Below the pieces are notes generated by a model. It did no database searches, was not told where the DNA came from, and was given only the letters and a program-made list of their open reading frames with translations. A stretch of DNA of 64,000 nt, taken from NCBI RefSeq assembly GCF_000308415.1, contig NZ_BAFS01000279.1, positions 1-64,000 on the forward strand, in the 5' to 3' direction. Origin of the DNA: Nocardia asiatica NBRC 100129. Its GTDB lineage: Bacteria; Actinomycetota; Actinomycetes; Mycobacteriales; Mycobacteriaceae. The first letter of the stretch is position 1. Every line of letters starts with the position of its first letter. The position numbers and the translations under genes are program-made. Of the stretch, positions 10,413 through 19,010 are shown piece after piece.

Positions 10413-10874
10413 ATGTCCATCGACCAGCGCACCGACGCCGACGCCGTCCGTGACCTCTTCGATCGCCAGGCGCAGGCATGGGCCGACGGCGACGCGGAAA
10501 CGTTCGCCGCCCTGTTCACACCGGACGCGGACTACGTCACCTGGGTCGGCACGCACTTCAAAGGGCGAGCGGCCATCGCCGCGAGCCATGTACCGCTGTT
10601 CGAGAAGTACCTGAAGGGCACCCGACTGGACGGGGAGATCACCCAATTGCGCTTCCTGACACCCGATATCGCGATCATCCACAGCAAAGGCGCGGTACTG
10701 AAAGGCAAACAGCGGCGCACCCGGCGCAACACCAAAGTGCAGACCACCGTCGCCGTGCGACAAGACGGCCGATGGCAGCTCGCCGCATTCCACAACACCA
10801 AGTACCACTGGCTACTGGAGACGCTGGCAACGAAATTCGATCCCCGCCAAGCCCCTTCCAAGCTCGCGAGCTGA
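10413..10874 (+). CDS. SnoaL/SgcJ-like (NTF2-fold) protein
   Basis: 153 residues with the pattern of the SgcJ/EcaC (DUF4440-like) branch of the NTF2 superfamily: an N-terminal helix ending WADGDAETFAALFTPDADYV, then W-G-T-H-F-K-G-R and a beta-rich half ending in DGRWQLAAFHNTK. Such proteins are small cavity-forming enzymes or ligand binders with varied substrates. It is divergent from a MarR regulator and probably controlled by it. The substrate is unknown. Confidence 0.75.
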   Translation: MSIDQRTDADAVRDLFDRQAQAWADGDAETFAALFTPDADYVTWVGTHFKGRAAIAASHVPLFEKYLKGTRLDGEITQLRFLTPDIAIIHSKGAVLKGKQRRTRRNTKVQTTVAVRQDGRWQLAAFHNTKYHWLLETLATKFDPRQAPSKLAS

Positions 10875-10913
10875 TCCTCGGCACTGTGACACTGTCCTGC
10901 TACTTCGAGAAAG

Positions 10914-11378
10914 TTGTACGTGGACGACGACGAACGCCAACTGTGGGAGTTCGCGGTAGGACTCGGGTTGCCGGACGCGACCGGGCCCGGAGCTCTCGAC
11001 GGCGAGGGAATCCACCCGGTTGCGCTGGCGCTCGAAGAGAGCGCCCATCGGATCCGCGGGGTGAACCGTATCCCGTGCTTCACCAGCTTCGGGCCGGTCA
11101 CCTCGGTCGATGAGTTCGCTCAGCGGGCTTGGGGCGACGCGTACGACCCGGCGCGTGTCCCAGTCGAATGCCGTCTCGCCGTCTATGTGACCGATGACGA
11201 GTTGGATGAACTGGTGCTGGCGGTCGTAGCGGATCTCGGCATCGACGTGGACGGATACTCCTCAGTAGTCGGCCGTAAGGTCACCCTCGGCCTGCGAACC
11301 ATCTCACTCGAATCGCCAGAGAACAGATTCTTCCAGCATCTCGTCGACCAGTACCGGGATCGGCCGACCACGGATTGA
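10914..11378 (+). CDS. Hypothetical protein, 154 aa
   Basis: The frame is read from a TTG at 10914 (MYVDDDERQLWEF), with GAGAAAG just before it; no better start is in frame upstream. The protein is acidic and soluble, with no recognised domain. It lies 40 bp after the SnoaL-like gene on the same strand and may share its transcript. Codon use fits the neighbours, which supports it as a real gene, but no function can be given. Confidence 0.55.
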   Translation: MYVDDDERQLWEFAVGLGLPDATGPGALDGEGIHPVALALEESAHRIRGVNRIPCFTSFGPVTSVDEFAQRAWGDAYDPARVPVECRLAVYVTDDELDELVLAVVADLGIDVDGYSSVVGRKVTLGLRTISLESPENRFFQHLVDQYRDRPTTD

Positions 11379-11417
11379 CTGCGACGCGCTGAAGGCAGGA
11401 TCGCAAGTCGAGCGAGA

Positions 11418-11975
11418 TCATGGCACCGTCTGCTCGATGAGCCGGCGGGCCGCTCGATCGGTGCGTTCGACGTCACCGGTGATCAGCCGGTCTTGCAGAA
11501 TGCCGCGCAAGCCTGAGACCAGCAGAGTCGCGACGACTTCGGGGTCATCGACGGACTGGATGACGCGCAGCCCGTCGGCCAGCGCCGAGACGAACGCGGC
11601 GATGGCCGAGGTGGCGTAATCGCCGTAGGGACTGTGTGGCGCGCAGGCCGCGCCGAGGACTTGAAGCATCACCCGGACGCTCGTGCGGCCCTCACCCGAG
11701 GTGTTGGCGGTCCAGAAGTCCCACAGACGGTCACGTAGTTCGGGCGCATTCCTGATGCCGGTGAAGAGGGCCGCGATGTCGGGGCGCTGCGTCGCCAGCG
11801 CTTGGACCAGCAGCTCCTCCTTGGTCGTGAAGTAGTAGATCAGCATGCGGGAGCTGGTGCCGAGTTCGGCGGCCAGCGGGCGCAACGACAGGTCCGCCAG
11901 CCCGTGCTCGGCGATATAGCGCACGACGGCAGCGAGGAGCTCGGCGCGTTTGGCGTGGTCGAGAGGGCGAGCCAT
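11418..11975 (-). CDS. TetR family transcriptional regulator
   Basis: 185 residues from the ATG at 11975. The helix-turn-helix spans about residues 25-60 ([21 protein letters not shown]), and a C-terminal ligand domain follows. It is divergent from a ketoacyl-ACP synthase gene. Two similar 18-bp palindromic sites in the 39-bp gap, and running into the start of the divergent gene, point to direct repression of the synthase and autoregulation. An upstream ATG at 12008 is in frame but would place the operators inside the coding sequence. Confidence 0.85.
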   Translation of the reverse strand: MARPLDHAKRAELLAAVVRYIAEHGLADLSLRPLAAELGTSSRMLIYYFTTKEELLVQALATQRPDIAALFTGIRNAPELRDRLWDFWTANTSGEGRTSVRVMLQVLGAACAPHSPYGDYATSAIAAFVSALADGLRVIQSVDDPEVVATLLVSGLRGILQDRLITGDVERTDRAARRLIEQTVP

Positions 11976-11982
11976 GAGTTTA

Positions 11983-12036
11983 CTGTAGCGATCGGTACAG
12001 GTATTCATGACATCGTGACTGTAACAATCGCTTCAG
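11983..12036. promoter_or_regulatory. Tandem TetR operators between regulator and ketoacyl synthase
   Basis: Site 1 (11983-12000) is CTGTAGCGATCGGTACAG, palindromic except for one pair. Site 2 (12019-12036) is CTGTAACAATCGCTTCAG and shares most positions. Their centres are 36 bp apart. Site 2 starts two bases after the GTG of the synthase gene, so a bound repressor would sit on the translation start. Confidence 0.7.
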
Positions 12037-13259
12037 AAACTCGGGATTCAGTCGTGGTCACCGGGTACGCGGCGACCACGTCGCTGGCCGACGACATGGA
12101 TACGACCTGGTCCGAATTACTGGCGGGGCACAGCGGAATCGGCGCGCTGGAGGACGACTTCGTTAAGGAGTACGACCTGCCGGTCCGCATCGGCGGCAAG
12201 CTGAAGTCACAGCCGGGGGCCGAGCTGACCAGGGTCGAACAGCGCAGGCACTCCTATGTGGAACAGATGGCGCTGGTGCTCGGCCGCCGGGTCTGGCGCT
12301 CGGCGGGTGCGCCCGAGGTGGACGGCGACCGATTGGCGGTGGCCGTCGGCACCGGGCTCGGCGGCGGCGACGCGCTGATCTCGGCGGTCGACGCGATGCG
12401 CGCGGGCGGCTACCGCAAAGTGTCGCCGATGTCGGTGCCGATGGTCATGCCGAACGGGCCCGCCGCCACCGTCGGCCTCGAAATAGGAGCCAGAGCGGGG
12501 GTTTTCGCACCGGTCTCGGCCTGCTCGTCGGGTTCCGAGGCGATCGCGCACGCGTGGCGGCTGATCACCACCGGCGAAGCGGACGTGGTGGTGGCGGGCG
12601 GGGTGGAAGGGCACATCGACGCCGTGCCCATCGCGAGTTTCGCGATGATGCGCGCCATGAGCACCCGCAACGACGAGCCGGAACGCGCGTCGCGCCCGTT
12701 CGACCGGGACCGCGACGGGTTCGTGTTCGGCGAGGCGGGTGCGCTGCTGGTGCTCGAGTCGGAGCGGCACGCACGCGCGCGGGGCGCGACCGTGCACGGG
12801 CGGGTGCTCGGCGCGGGCATCACCTCCGACGCCTATCACATCGTCGCGTCCGAACCGGAGGGGGTCGGGGCCGCCCGCGCGATGCGCAAGGCCATCCAGA
12901 CCGCCGGGCTGCGGCCAGCGGACGTCCAGCATGTCAACGCGCACGCCACCGCCACCTCCATCGGCGACGCGTCGGAAGCCAACGCCATCACCTCCGTCGT
13001 GCCCGACGCCTCGGTCTACGCGCCCAAATCCGCGCTCGGGCATTCGATCGGTGCGGTCGGCGCTCTGGAATCGCTGGTCACCATGCTCACCCTGCGGGAC
13101 CAGGTCGTGCCGCCCACCCTGAACCTCGACAATCCCGATCCGGCGATCGACCTGGACATCGTCGCGGGCGGGCCGCGTGCCCAGCGCATCGACTTCGCGC
13201 TGAACAACTCGTTCGGTTTCGGTGGGCACAACGTCGCGCTGGCGTTCGGCCGGGTCTGA
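12015..13259 (+). CDS. KasA/FabF-type 3-oxoacyl-ACP synthase
   Basis: 414 residues, condensing acyl and malonyl units on acyl carrier protein. The Cys-His-His triad is complete: Cys170 (VSACSSGSE), His310 (NAHATAT) and His343 (KSALGHSIG), with Lys338 beside it. Numbering and N-terminal pattern match mycobacterial KasA closely. I used the GTG at 12015 because it is the only usual start codon in frame after the regulator; it may be leaderless. Unlike kasA-kasB it is not in a FAS-II operon with acpM; it stands beside a TetR gene and a thioesterase-like gene. A specialised role in lipid or secondary metabolism is possible. Confidence 0.85.
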   Translation: MTVTIASETRDSVVVTGYAATTSLADDMDTTWSELLAGHSGIGALEDDFVKEYDLPVRIGGKLKSQPGAELTRVEQRRHSYVEQMALVLGRRVWRSAGAPEVDGDRLAVAVGTGLGGGDALISAVDAMRAGGYRKVSPMSVPMVMPNGPAATVGLEIGARAGVFAPVSACSSGSEAIAHAWRLITTGEADVVVAGGVEGHIDAVPIASFAMMRAMSTRNDEPERASRPFDRDRDGFVFGEAGALLVLESERHARARGATVHGRVLGAGITSDAYHIVASEPEGVGAARAMRKAIQTAGLRPADVQHVNAHATATSIGDASEANAITSVVPDASVYAPKSALGHSIGAVGALESLVTMLTLRDQVVPPTLNLDNPDPAIDLDIVAGGPRAQRIDFALNNSFGFGGHNVALAFGRV

Positions 13260-13400
13260 CGGCGGCGCGGATCGGGAGCCGGGCTACCGTCGAGAGAAAG
13301 AAGGATCGGCCCGGAGGACGTACCGACGTGGGTGAGCGCCAGCAAAGCAACCGAGGACACAGCGTGCGGTCGCGCGACGAGCCGAACTGGGGGCGCGGCC

Positions 13401-14195
13401 GTGCATGACGCGTTCTACCTCCCCGACCCGGACCAGCCGGATCGCTACCTCTCGACCGAACTCACCCGTGGCCCCTGGTCGCCGGACGCCCAGCACGCGG
13501 GTCCGCCGTCGGCGCTGCTCGGGCACGTGATCGAGCGGTGCGAGCCGCGACCGGGATTCCAGGTCGGCCGGGTCGCCGTCGAGATCCTCGGCCCGGTGCC
13601 GCTGGCGCCGCTGACCGCGGCGGCGCGCGTCGTCCGCCCCGGTCGCAGCGTGGAACTCGTCGAAGCGACGCTGTCCACCGAGCGCGGGCCGGTTCTGCGG
13701 GCGAACGCCTGGCGATTCAAGCTGGCCGAGCCGGAACTGCCGCTGCCGGAACGTTTCCTGCCGTCGGGGACGCGCCCCGGCCCCGAAACAGCGGACGCGC
13801 CGGAGCCGTTTCCGTCCACCCAGCCGATCGGTTTTCACACCGCCATCGATTACCGCTTCGTCAGCGGGTCGTTCGCCGAACCCGGCCCGGCGGTCTGCTG
13901 GATCAGGATCAAGCACCCGATCGTGGCGGGCACCGACCCGAGCCCGCTCGAGCGCACCCTCGCGGCCGCGGATTCCGGAAACGGCGTCAGCGCGGTGCTG
14001 GACTGGTCGAAATACCTGTTCATCAACACCGACCTGACGGTCACCCTGCACCGCCAGCCCGCAGGCGAATGGATCTGCCTCGACGCCGTCACCTATCCCC
14101 AACCGCATGGCATAGGTATGGCCGAATCGGCGCTCTACGACGAAAAGGGCCCCTTGGGCCGCAGCACCCAAACCCTCTTCCTCGGCACCCGCTGA
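13401..14195 (+). CDS. Acyl-CoA thioesterase family protein (double hotdog)
   Basis: About 264 residues with two hotdog-fold halves. The N-terminal half has ELTRGPWSPDAQHAGPPSAL, typical of actinobacterial TesB-like thioesterases, and the C-terminal half ends in GIGMAESALYDEKGPLGRST. The family hydrolyses acyl-CoA or acyl-ACP thioesters. I start at GTG 13401, where homology-like sequence begins; a GTG at 13332 with GGAGG 14 bp upstream is an alternative. It lies 141 bp after the ketoacyl synthase and could release its product. Confidence 0.7.
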   Translation: MHDAFYLPDPDQPDRYLSTELTRGPWSPDAQHAGPPSALLGHVIERCEPRPGFQVGRVAVEILGPVPLAPLTAAARVVRPGRSVELVEATLSTERGPVLRANAWRFKLAEPELPLPERFLPSGTRPGPETADAPEPFPSTQPIGFHTAIDYRFVSGSFAEPGPAVCWIRIKHPIVAGTDPSPLERTLAAADSGNGVSAVLDWSKYLFINTDLTVTLHRQPAGEWICLDAVTYPQPHGIGMAESALYDEKGPLGRSTQTLFLGTR

Positions 14196-14201
14196 CCGGC
14201 T

Positions 14202-14378
14202 TCATCCGCACACCACCGAAACTCGTTCCAATGCGCGAAGGAATTGCAGACACTCCCCTCCGTGGCCGGCGTGCTGGGTCAGGATGATCTTCGCGACGTC
14301 GAAGGAGATCTCGCCGGGTTGTTCACCACAGATCCGGTGGCGGATTCGAACGATATCTGCGCTGACGGGCAAGGTCAC
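14202..14378 (-). CDS. Small hypothetical protein, 58 aa, coupled to membrane protein
   Basis: Read from a GTG (14378-14376) that overlaps the stop of the upstream membrane-protein gene by four bases (GTGA); GGAGG lies inside that gene's last codons, six bases before the start. The peptide begins VTLPVSADIVRIRHRICGEQ and is soluble. I do not recognise it. The clean coupling and ribosome-binding site are the evidence that it is real. Confidence 0.5.
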   Translation of the reverse strand: MTLPVSADIVRIRHRICGEQPGEISFDVAKIILTQHAGHGGECLQFLRALERVSVVCG

Positions 14379-14665
14379 AGCACCCTCCGCTGTGCCCGTA
14401 CGTCGGGAACGACGTGTCCGGCATCGACCAATGTCCAGTAGGCATAGGCTTTGTCCGGGCAGGAATCGATGCTGCAACGAACATGGTCTTGCATGGTCGC
14501 ATGTGCGTGCTCGATGTCGAGGCGATCGAAGATGTCGGTGACGGGCACGGCTGATTCAGGTAGTGCGTCATCTCTATCGAGTAGGTACGGCAGGACAAAG
14601 AAAGTGCCGCCGGCCAGCAGCGCCAGCGCGACGGTAACGACTCCTGCGGTGACGATCTGATTCAT
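14375..14665 (-). CDS. Small single-pass membrane protein, 96 aa
   Basis: One N-terminal membrane segment (about residues 3-27, IVTAGVVTVALALLAGGTFF) is followed by an extracytoplasmic-looking domain of about 65 residues with two cysteines in VRCSIDSCP that could form a disulfide. The start at 14665 places the membrane helix at the very N-terminus; an in-frame start at 14719 adds a charged tail. No family recognised. The following 58-aa gene is translationally coupled to it. Confidence 0.55.
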   Translation of the reverse strand: MNQIVTAGVVTVALALLAGGTFFVLPYLLDRDDALPESAVPVTDIFDRLDIEHAHATMQDHVRCSIDSCPDKAYAYWTLVDAGHVVPDVRAQRRVL

Positions 14666-14802
14666 GTCGAGAAGTGTCGGCAGCGCACGAGTCTGTCCGC
14701 GTCGCCGCCGATGCCTCACCTTGATCCGCAGAAACAGCGGATGTATCTTCTATGTCTCATCTATGCCGGTACTGCCAAGCCGACCCTAGAGGTGGTGCAC
14801 CT

Positions 14803-15645
14803 GTGGGAACCGTTCTGAAAGCCTTACTTCAACAGCGCCACCTTCAGACCGTCTCCGCGTTCAATCGCGAATACGACCGGATCGCAGACAAACTCGAACC
14901 GGAGCTGGTCGGTGCCGGACCTAAGAAGGCCCAGTTCTACCGTTGGCTCTCCGGGGGCCTCACCAGCCTGCCGTACCCCCATCACCGCCGAGTTCTGGAG
15001 GCTATGTTCCCAGGCCGGTCGGCTGAAGAACTTTTCGAAGACTGCGCGGATCCGAGCGACGTCCGGATGGACCGCCTCGTTCGATCTCGACCTTCGAATC
15101 ACATGGCCGACGTCGAAGCAATTTTCGCGAACCGGACCGATTTCCTGCACGCCATGCCCCCACGAGAACTCTTCGAGGGTACCCGTCGGATCGATATGGC
15201 CGGCCTGTCACTGAATCTGCTCTGCCAGCAATACTCGGATACTGACCTCGTTCGACTGCTCGAGTCCGGCACCAATCTTCGCTGCCTATTCCTCGACCCG
15301 AACGGCTCTCACATCCGCGCTCGGGAGAACGAGGAGGGTCACGCCCCGGGCGTGCTGTCGAGCCTCACCGAACTCAACATGAAGTGTCTGATCCGGGTGC
15401 AGAAGAGGTATGCGGCAGAGCAGGCAGAGCGCATCCAGCTCCGCACCTACGATGAGACCGTACGCTTCAACATCACCATCATCGATGGGGCTGTCTGCAT
15501 CATCCAACCGTATCTGCCGAGAGCTCGAGGCGTTGAATCGCCAACTCTGGTCGCTCGAAAATCGGATACTGCGGGGCTCTTCGACACCTTCTCCGAAATA
15601 TTCGAAACGATGTGGTCCAGCGCTCGGGAGGTACCGTCGGTATGA
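14803..15645 (+). CDS. DUF5919-type regulator-like protein
   Basis: 280 residues from a GTG at 14803 with GAGGTGG eight bases upstream. The N-terminal ~85 residues look like a diverged helix-turn-helix region (QFYRWLSGGLTSLPYPHHRR). The C-terminal part, with GTNLRCLFLDPNG and ITIIDGAVCIIQPY, resembles DUF5919 of actinobacterial proteins, a domain whose overall pattern recalls the phospholipase D superfamily. Its stop overlaps the ATG of the inositol-monophosphatase-like gene (ATGA), so the two are made together. Exact role unknown; family call from memory of the pattern. Confidence 0.65.
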   Translation: MGTVLKALLQQRHLQTVSAFNREYDRIADKLEPELVGAGPKKAQFYRWLSGGLTSLPYPHHRRVLEAMFPGRSAEELFEDCADPSDVRMDRLVRSRPSNHMADVEAIFANRTDFLHAMPPRELFEGTRRIDMAGLSLNLLCQQYSDTDLVRLLESGTNLRCLFLDPNGSHIRARENEEGHAPGVLSSLTELNMKCLIRVQKRYAAEQAERIQLRTYDETVRFNITIIDGAVCIIQPYLPRARGVESPTLVARKSDTAGLFDTFSEIFETMWSSAREVPSV

Positions 15646-16442
15646 CAGTGAGTCGAGACGAACTGCTGAAAGTCGCACGTTCGGCTGTTGACCGAGGGGC
15701 CGAGCTGCTCCGTACAGCCGAACGAGGCCGTATCCGCGCGAAGAGCGACCGTGACTACGTGACCGACCTGGACCGCCGGATTCAAGACCACATCCGGCGG
15801 TACTTGGCCGAGACGACACCCGGGTTCGATTTCCTGGGCGAAGAATCCGACCCCATGTCAGGTGACCGCGCTGGGCAGCGGATGTGGGTTCTCGACCCTA
15901 TCGATGGAACGTCCAACTTCATCCATGGACTGCCGCTCTGCGCCGTGTCGCTGGCTCTGGTAGACGACCGCGAACCGGTGATCGGAGTGGTCAACGCGCC
16001 GTTCCTGAACCTGGAGTACTACGCTGCCGCCGAACGGGGCGCGTTCGGCAACGGCACGCCGATCAAAGCGAGCAAGACCGAAACACTCGGCCAGGCAATC
16101 GTTTCCATTGGTGATTACGCGGTCGGCCCGGAGGCGGAGGTCAAGAACAAGCGCCGCTTCGCCCTGACCGCCGAGCTGGCGGCAACCGTCGAACGCGTGC
16201 GAATGTTCGGCTCCGCCGCCCTCGATCTGGTGTGGGTGGCCGAGGGGCGAACCGACGCCTGCATCATGCTGTCCAACAAGCCCTGGGACACAGCCGCAGG
16301 TGTGGTCATCAGCCGCGAGGCGGGCGCAGTCGTCCTCGACTCGACCTTCCGCCGACACAGCCTCGGGTCCGCCGACACGATCGCCGCGGCACCCGCTGTC
16401 GCCGATCAACTCATCGCCCTGGTCAACCGGTCGAGCTGCTAA
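15642..16442 (+). CDS. Inositol monophosphatase family protein
   Basis: 266 residues with the metal-binding motifs of the family: Glu67-Glu68 in FLGEESD, Asp85-x-x-Asp88 in DPIDGTSNF, and the C-terminal WDTAAG. These bind the Mg ions that hydrolyse a sugar or inositol phosphate; substrates in the family include inositol-1-phosphate, fructose-1,6-bisphosphate, histidinol phosphate and PAP. The ATG overlaps the stop of the DUF5919-type gene in an ATGA junction. This coupling to a regulator suggests a pathway-specific phosphatase, not the housekeeping enzyme, but the substrate cannot be read from sequence. Confidence 0.88.
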   Translation: MTVSRDELLKVARSAVDRGAELLRTAERGRIRAKSDRDYVTDLDRRIQDHIRRYLAETTPGFDFLGEESDPMSGDRAGQRMWVLDPIDGTSNFIHGLPLCAVSLALVDDREPVIGVVNAPFLNLEYYAAAERGAFGNGTPIKASKTETLGQAIVSIGDYAVGPEAEVKNKRRFALTAELAATVERVRMFGSAALDLVWVAEGRTDACIMLSNKPWDTAAGVVISREAGAVVLDSTFRRHSLGSADTIAAAPAVADQLIALVNRSSC

Positions 16443-16559
16443 CGGCACCCTCCCGGCGGTGGACACCCGGACATGGGCAGGAGACGTGAGGCGTCGAATT
16501 CGCAGCGTGACAAAACGAGCCGCTCGGGACGGACACGTCGTCGTCCACGTCGATTTCGC

Positions 16560-16967
16560 TCACGGACGGGTCGAGATCTGCTGGACGCCCCAGCCGTTGC
16601 CGTCCGGGTCGGTGAAGAAGAAGAAGCCGACGTTGTCCAAGGGGTCGGGCATGGGGGTGGGGTTCTGGCCGAGGGATTGGATCTCGGTGACCTCCACGCC
16701 GCGGGAGGTGAGTTCCTCGTGGGCCTTGCGCAGGTCGTTGACCACCAGTTGCAGGCCCTGCTGGGAGCCGGGCGTCATGTCCGGGACCGCGCCCTTGCCG
16801 ATCACGATCGAACACCCGGAACCCGGTGGGGTGAGTTGCACGATGCGGACATTTTCGTCGATCTTGGTGTCGTGGTCTACGGCGAAGCCGAGTTGCTCCG
16901 CGTAGAACTGCTTGGCCCGGTCGATATCCGACACGGGCACGATCACGACCTCGAGCGTCCAGTTCAC
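16560..16967 (-). CDS. VOC (glyoxalase/bleomycin-resistance) family protein
   Basis: 135 residues from a GTG at 16967 preceded by AAAGGAT. It shows the usual VOC pattern: N-terminal VVIVPVSDIDRAKQFYAEQLGF and C-terminal FFFTDPDGNGWGVQQ. The fold binds a metal in a paired beta-alpha-beta-beta-beta cup; actinobacterial members of this size are mostly uncharacterised lyases or resistance proteins. It is in the same direction as the TetR gene upstream (17032-17676), 64 bp away, and may be co-regulated with the epoxide hydrolase. Confidence 0.8.
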   Translation of the reverse strand: MNWTLEVVIVPVSDIDRAKQFYAEQLGFAVDHDTKIDENVRIVQLTPPGSGCSIVIGKGAVPDMTPGSQQGLQLVVNDLRKAHEELTSRGVEVTEIQSLGQNPTPMPDPLDNVGFFFFTDPDGNGWGVQQISTRP

Positions 16968-17031
16968 GGCACATCCTTTCGGTGCGGACAGCGGTATTCG
17001 TACCAGTGCGGACGGGTTCACCCGGGGAAAT

Positions 17032-17676
17032 TCATCGCCGCGCCCAGCGCCAGCTGAACTCGTCCGGCGCGGGCGGCGGGCCGGGCAGTTCACCGTCCGC
17101 GCTCAGCCCGGCCACGAGCATCGCGAGCACGCGGCGGCGCAGCTGGGCGGTGCGCTGCGGGTCGGGCACCGCGACGGCCGCGCACGACTCCAGGATCAGG
17201 CCGAGATCCTGCGGGCGCACGTCCGGGCGCAGCTTGCCGGTGGCGTGGGCGCGCCGCACGATCTCTTCGGTCGCCTCCGCGGAGTGCCGGACATCGGGCA
17301 GCATCGACTCGTCGGGGGTGAAGGTGCCCGCGAGATGCACGGTGAGCGAGTGCACGTCCGCGTCCACCACCCGCTCGAGAAAGCCGACCAGCGCGCGCCA
17401 GCCGTCCGCCTCCTCCAGCGCCGCATCGGCTTCGGTGTTGTACCGGCGTAGACCGTCGTGACAGAGCGTGCGCAGCAGCACCTCCTTGCTCGGATAGCGC
17501 CGGTACAGCGCGCTGATCCCGACGCCGGCGCGTTCCGCGACGGCGGAGATCGGGGCGGTGGCGTCGGCGAGGAAGACCGCGCGGGCGGCCTCCAGGATCA
17601 AGCCGTCGTTGCGGGCCGCCTGCGCCTTGCGGCCGGGCAGACCCTTCTGAGCTGGGGTATCGGATGTCTTCGGCAT
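17032..17676 (-). CDS. TetR family transcriptional regulator
   Basis: 214 residues; the helix-turn-helix at about 40-75 contains ISAVAERAGVGISALYRRYP and the Lys/Glu typical after it, and the C-terminal domain has the SHMT-like helical pattern of TetR_C families. It is divergent from the epoxide hydrolase gene, with two inverted-repeat sites in the 84-bp gap, so it very probably represses that gene and itself. Confidence 0.88.
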   Translation of the reverse strand: MPKTSDTPAQKGLPGRKAQAARNDGLILEAARAVFLADATAPISAVAERAGVGISALYRRYPSKEVLLRTLCHDGLRRYNTEADAALEEADGWRALVGFLERVVDADVHSLTVHLAGTFTPDESMLPDVRHSAEATEEIVRRAHATGKLRPDVRPQDLGLILESCAAVAVPDPQRTAQLRRRVLAMLVAGLSADGELPGPPPAPDEFSWRWARR

Positions 17677-17694
17677 GAATCCAGCATAGCACTT

Positions 17695-17747
17695 GAACGG
17701 AATGATCCGTTCTGTTACGGTTCAATCAGAACAGAGCATTCCGTTTC
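17695..17747. promoter_or_regulatory. TetR operators upstream of the epoxide hydrolase
   Basis: Site 1, GAACGGAATGATCCGTTC at 17695-17712, is a perfect inverted repeat (7-bp arms, 4-bp centre). Site 2 at about 17729-17747 (GAACAGAGCATTCCGTTTC) keeps the right half and a degenerate left half. They flank the likely promoter of the hydrolase gene. Confidence 0.75.
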
Positions 17748-17760
17748 AAAGGAGTTGGAC

Positions 17761-18843
17761 ATGACCGCGATCACCCCCTTCCGCATCGACATCGACCAGG
17801 CCGACCTGGACGACCTGCGCGATCGTCTCGCCCGCACCCGCTGGGCCGAGCAGATCCCCGGCTCGGGCGACACCTACGGGGTGAGCGTGGATCGGGTGCG
17901 CCACCTGGTCGGATACTGGCGCGACGGGTTCGACTGGCGCGCGGTCGAGCACTCGCTGAACGCCTACCCGCAGTTCACCACCGAGATCGACGGGCAGAAC
18001 ATTCACTTCCTGCACGTGCGGTCCGCGCGGGAGGATGCGTTTCCGCTGATCCTCACGCACGGCTGGCCGGGCACCTTCGTCGAGTTCGTCGGCGTCATCG
18101 AGCCGCTCACCGCGGCGGGCTTCGACCTGGTGATCCCGTCCGTGCCGGGCTACGGATTCTCCGGCCCCACCACGGAGGCGGGCTGGAACGACACCCGGAT
18201 CGCCCGCGCCTGGGCGGAGCTGATGCGACGGCTCGGCTACACCCGCTACGGCGCGGTCGGCAACGACGGCGGCGCGCAGATCTCCCCGGAACTCGGGCGG
18301 GTGGCGCCGGACAACGTGGTCGGCGTGCACGTCGCGCAGGTGTACTCGTTCCCCTCGGGCGATCCGGCGGAGCTGGCGGATCTCGACGAGGGCGAGCAGC
18401 AGTCGCTGGCCACCCTGGACTGGTTCGTCAAGCACAAAATGGGCTTCAACGTGCTGCAATCCCAGCAGCCGCAGACGCTGGCGCACGCGATCACGGATTC
18501 GCCCGCCGGATTGGTCGGCTGGAACGGGCAGCTGCTCGGCCCGGATCTGGACGACGATTTCGTGCTGACCAACATCGCGATCCACTGGCTCACCGGCACC
18601 GCGGGCTCGGCGATCCGGCACTACTTCGAGAAGGACAAGGCCGAGCACCCCTCGGGGCCGACCACGGTTCCGCTCGCGCTGTGCGGCTCCACCGGCGATT
18701 TCCACGGCATCCGCCGTTTCGCCGAGCGCGACCACAACATCGTGTCGTGGCGCACGCACGACGTGTTCACCCACTACCTGCACCACGTCGCGCCCGCGCT
18801 GATGGCGCGGGAGATCACGGAATTCTTCGCCCAGCTGCGCTGA
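17761..18843 (+). CDS. Epoxide hydrolase (alpha/beta hydrolase, EHN family)
   Basis: 360 residues. The N-terminal EHN domain (about 1-110) is typical of microsomal-type epoxide hydrolases: ITPFRIDIDQADLDDLRDRL and the WR...YWRDGFDWR region. The hydrolase core has the HGWPG oxyanion motif (100-104) and a nucleophile Asp169 in GNDGGA where the family has GGDWG. The C-terminal His is expected in the HHVAPALMAREI stretch. It hydrolyses epoxides to diols, usually in detoxification. AAGGAG precedes the ATG. It is probably controlled by the divergent TetR protein. Confidence 0.85.
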   Translation: MTAITPFRIDIDQADLDDLRDRLARTRWAEQIPGSGDTYGVSVDRVRHLVGYWRDGFDWRAVEHSLNAYPQFTTEIDGQNIHFLHVRSAREDAFPLILTHGWPGTFVEFVGVIEPLTAAGFDLVIPSVPGYGFSGPTTEAGWNDTRIARAWAELMRRLGYTRYGAVGNDGGAQISPELGRVAPDNVVGVHVAQVYSFPSGDPAELADLDEGEQQSLATLDWFVKHKMGFNVLQSQQPQTLAHAITDSPAGLVGWNGQLLGPDLDDDFVLTNIAIHWLTGTAGSAIRHYFEKDKAEHPSGPTTVPLALCGSTGDFHGIRRFAERDHNIVSWRTHDVFTHYLHHVAPALMAREITEFFAQLR

Positions 18844-18847
18844 ACGC

Positions 18848-18889
18848 CTCGGCCGAGCCCGCCCCGCGTGGTCGGCGGGCTCGGCCGAG
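18848..18889. terminator. Hairpin terminator after the epoxide hydrolase
   Basis: Perfect 16-bp arms (18848-18863 and 18874-18889) around a 10-nt loop begin four bases after the stop codon. The arms also contain CTCGGCCGAG, itself palindromic. No T-tract follows. Confidence 0.75.
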
Positions 18890-18901
18890 ATTCGGCGACT
18901 C

Positions 18902-18948
18902 GAGACAGTCTCTTATGTCATCGAGACTCACGGCCATGGTTCGTCTCG
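18902..18948 (+). promoter_or_regulatory. GAGAC/GTCTC repeat cluster before the NAD(P)-binding gene
   Basis: GAGACAGTCTC (18902-18912) is a short palindrome, followed by CGAGAC (18922-18927) and GTCTCG (18943-18948) in inverted orientation. These lie 60-110 bp upstream of the gene at 19011 and could be operator half-sites for a regulator not encoded next door. Confidence 0.35.
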
Positions 18949-19010
18949 CTTGCCGCTGATGTACTGGATTCAGCAAAGGCACAACGGCTTTCGAACCAAG
19001 GAGAGAAATC

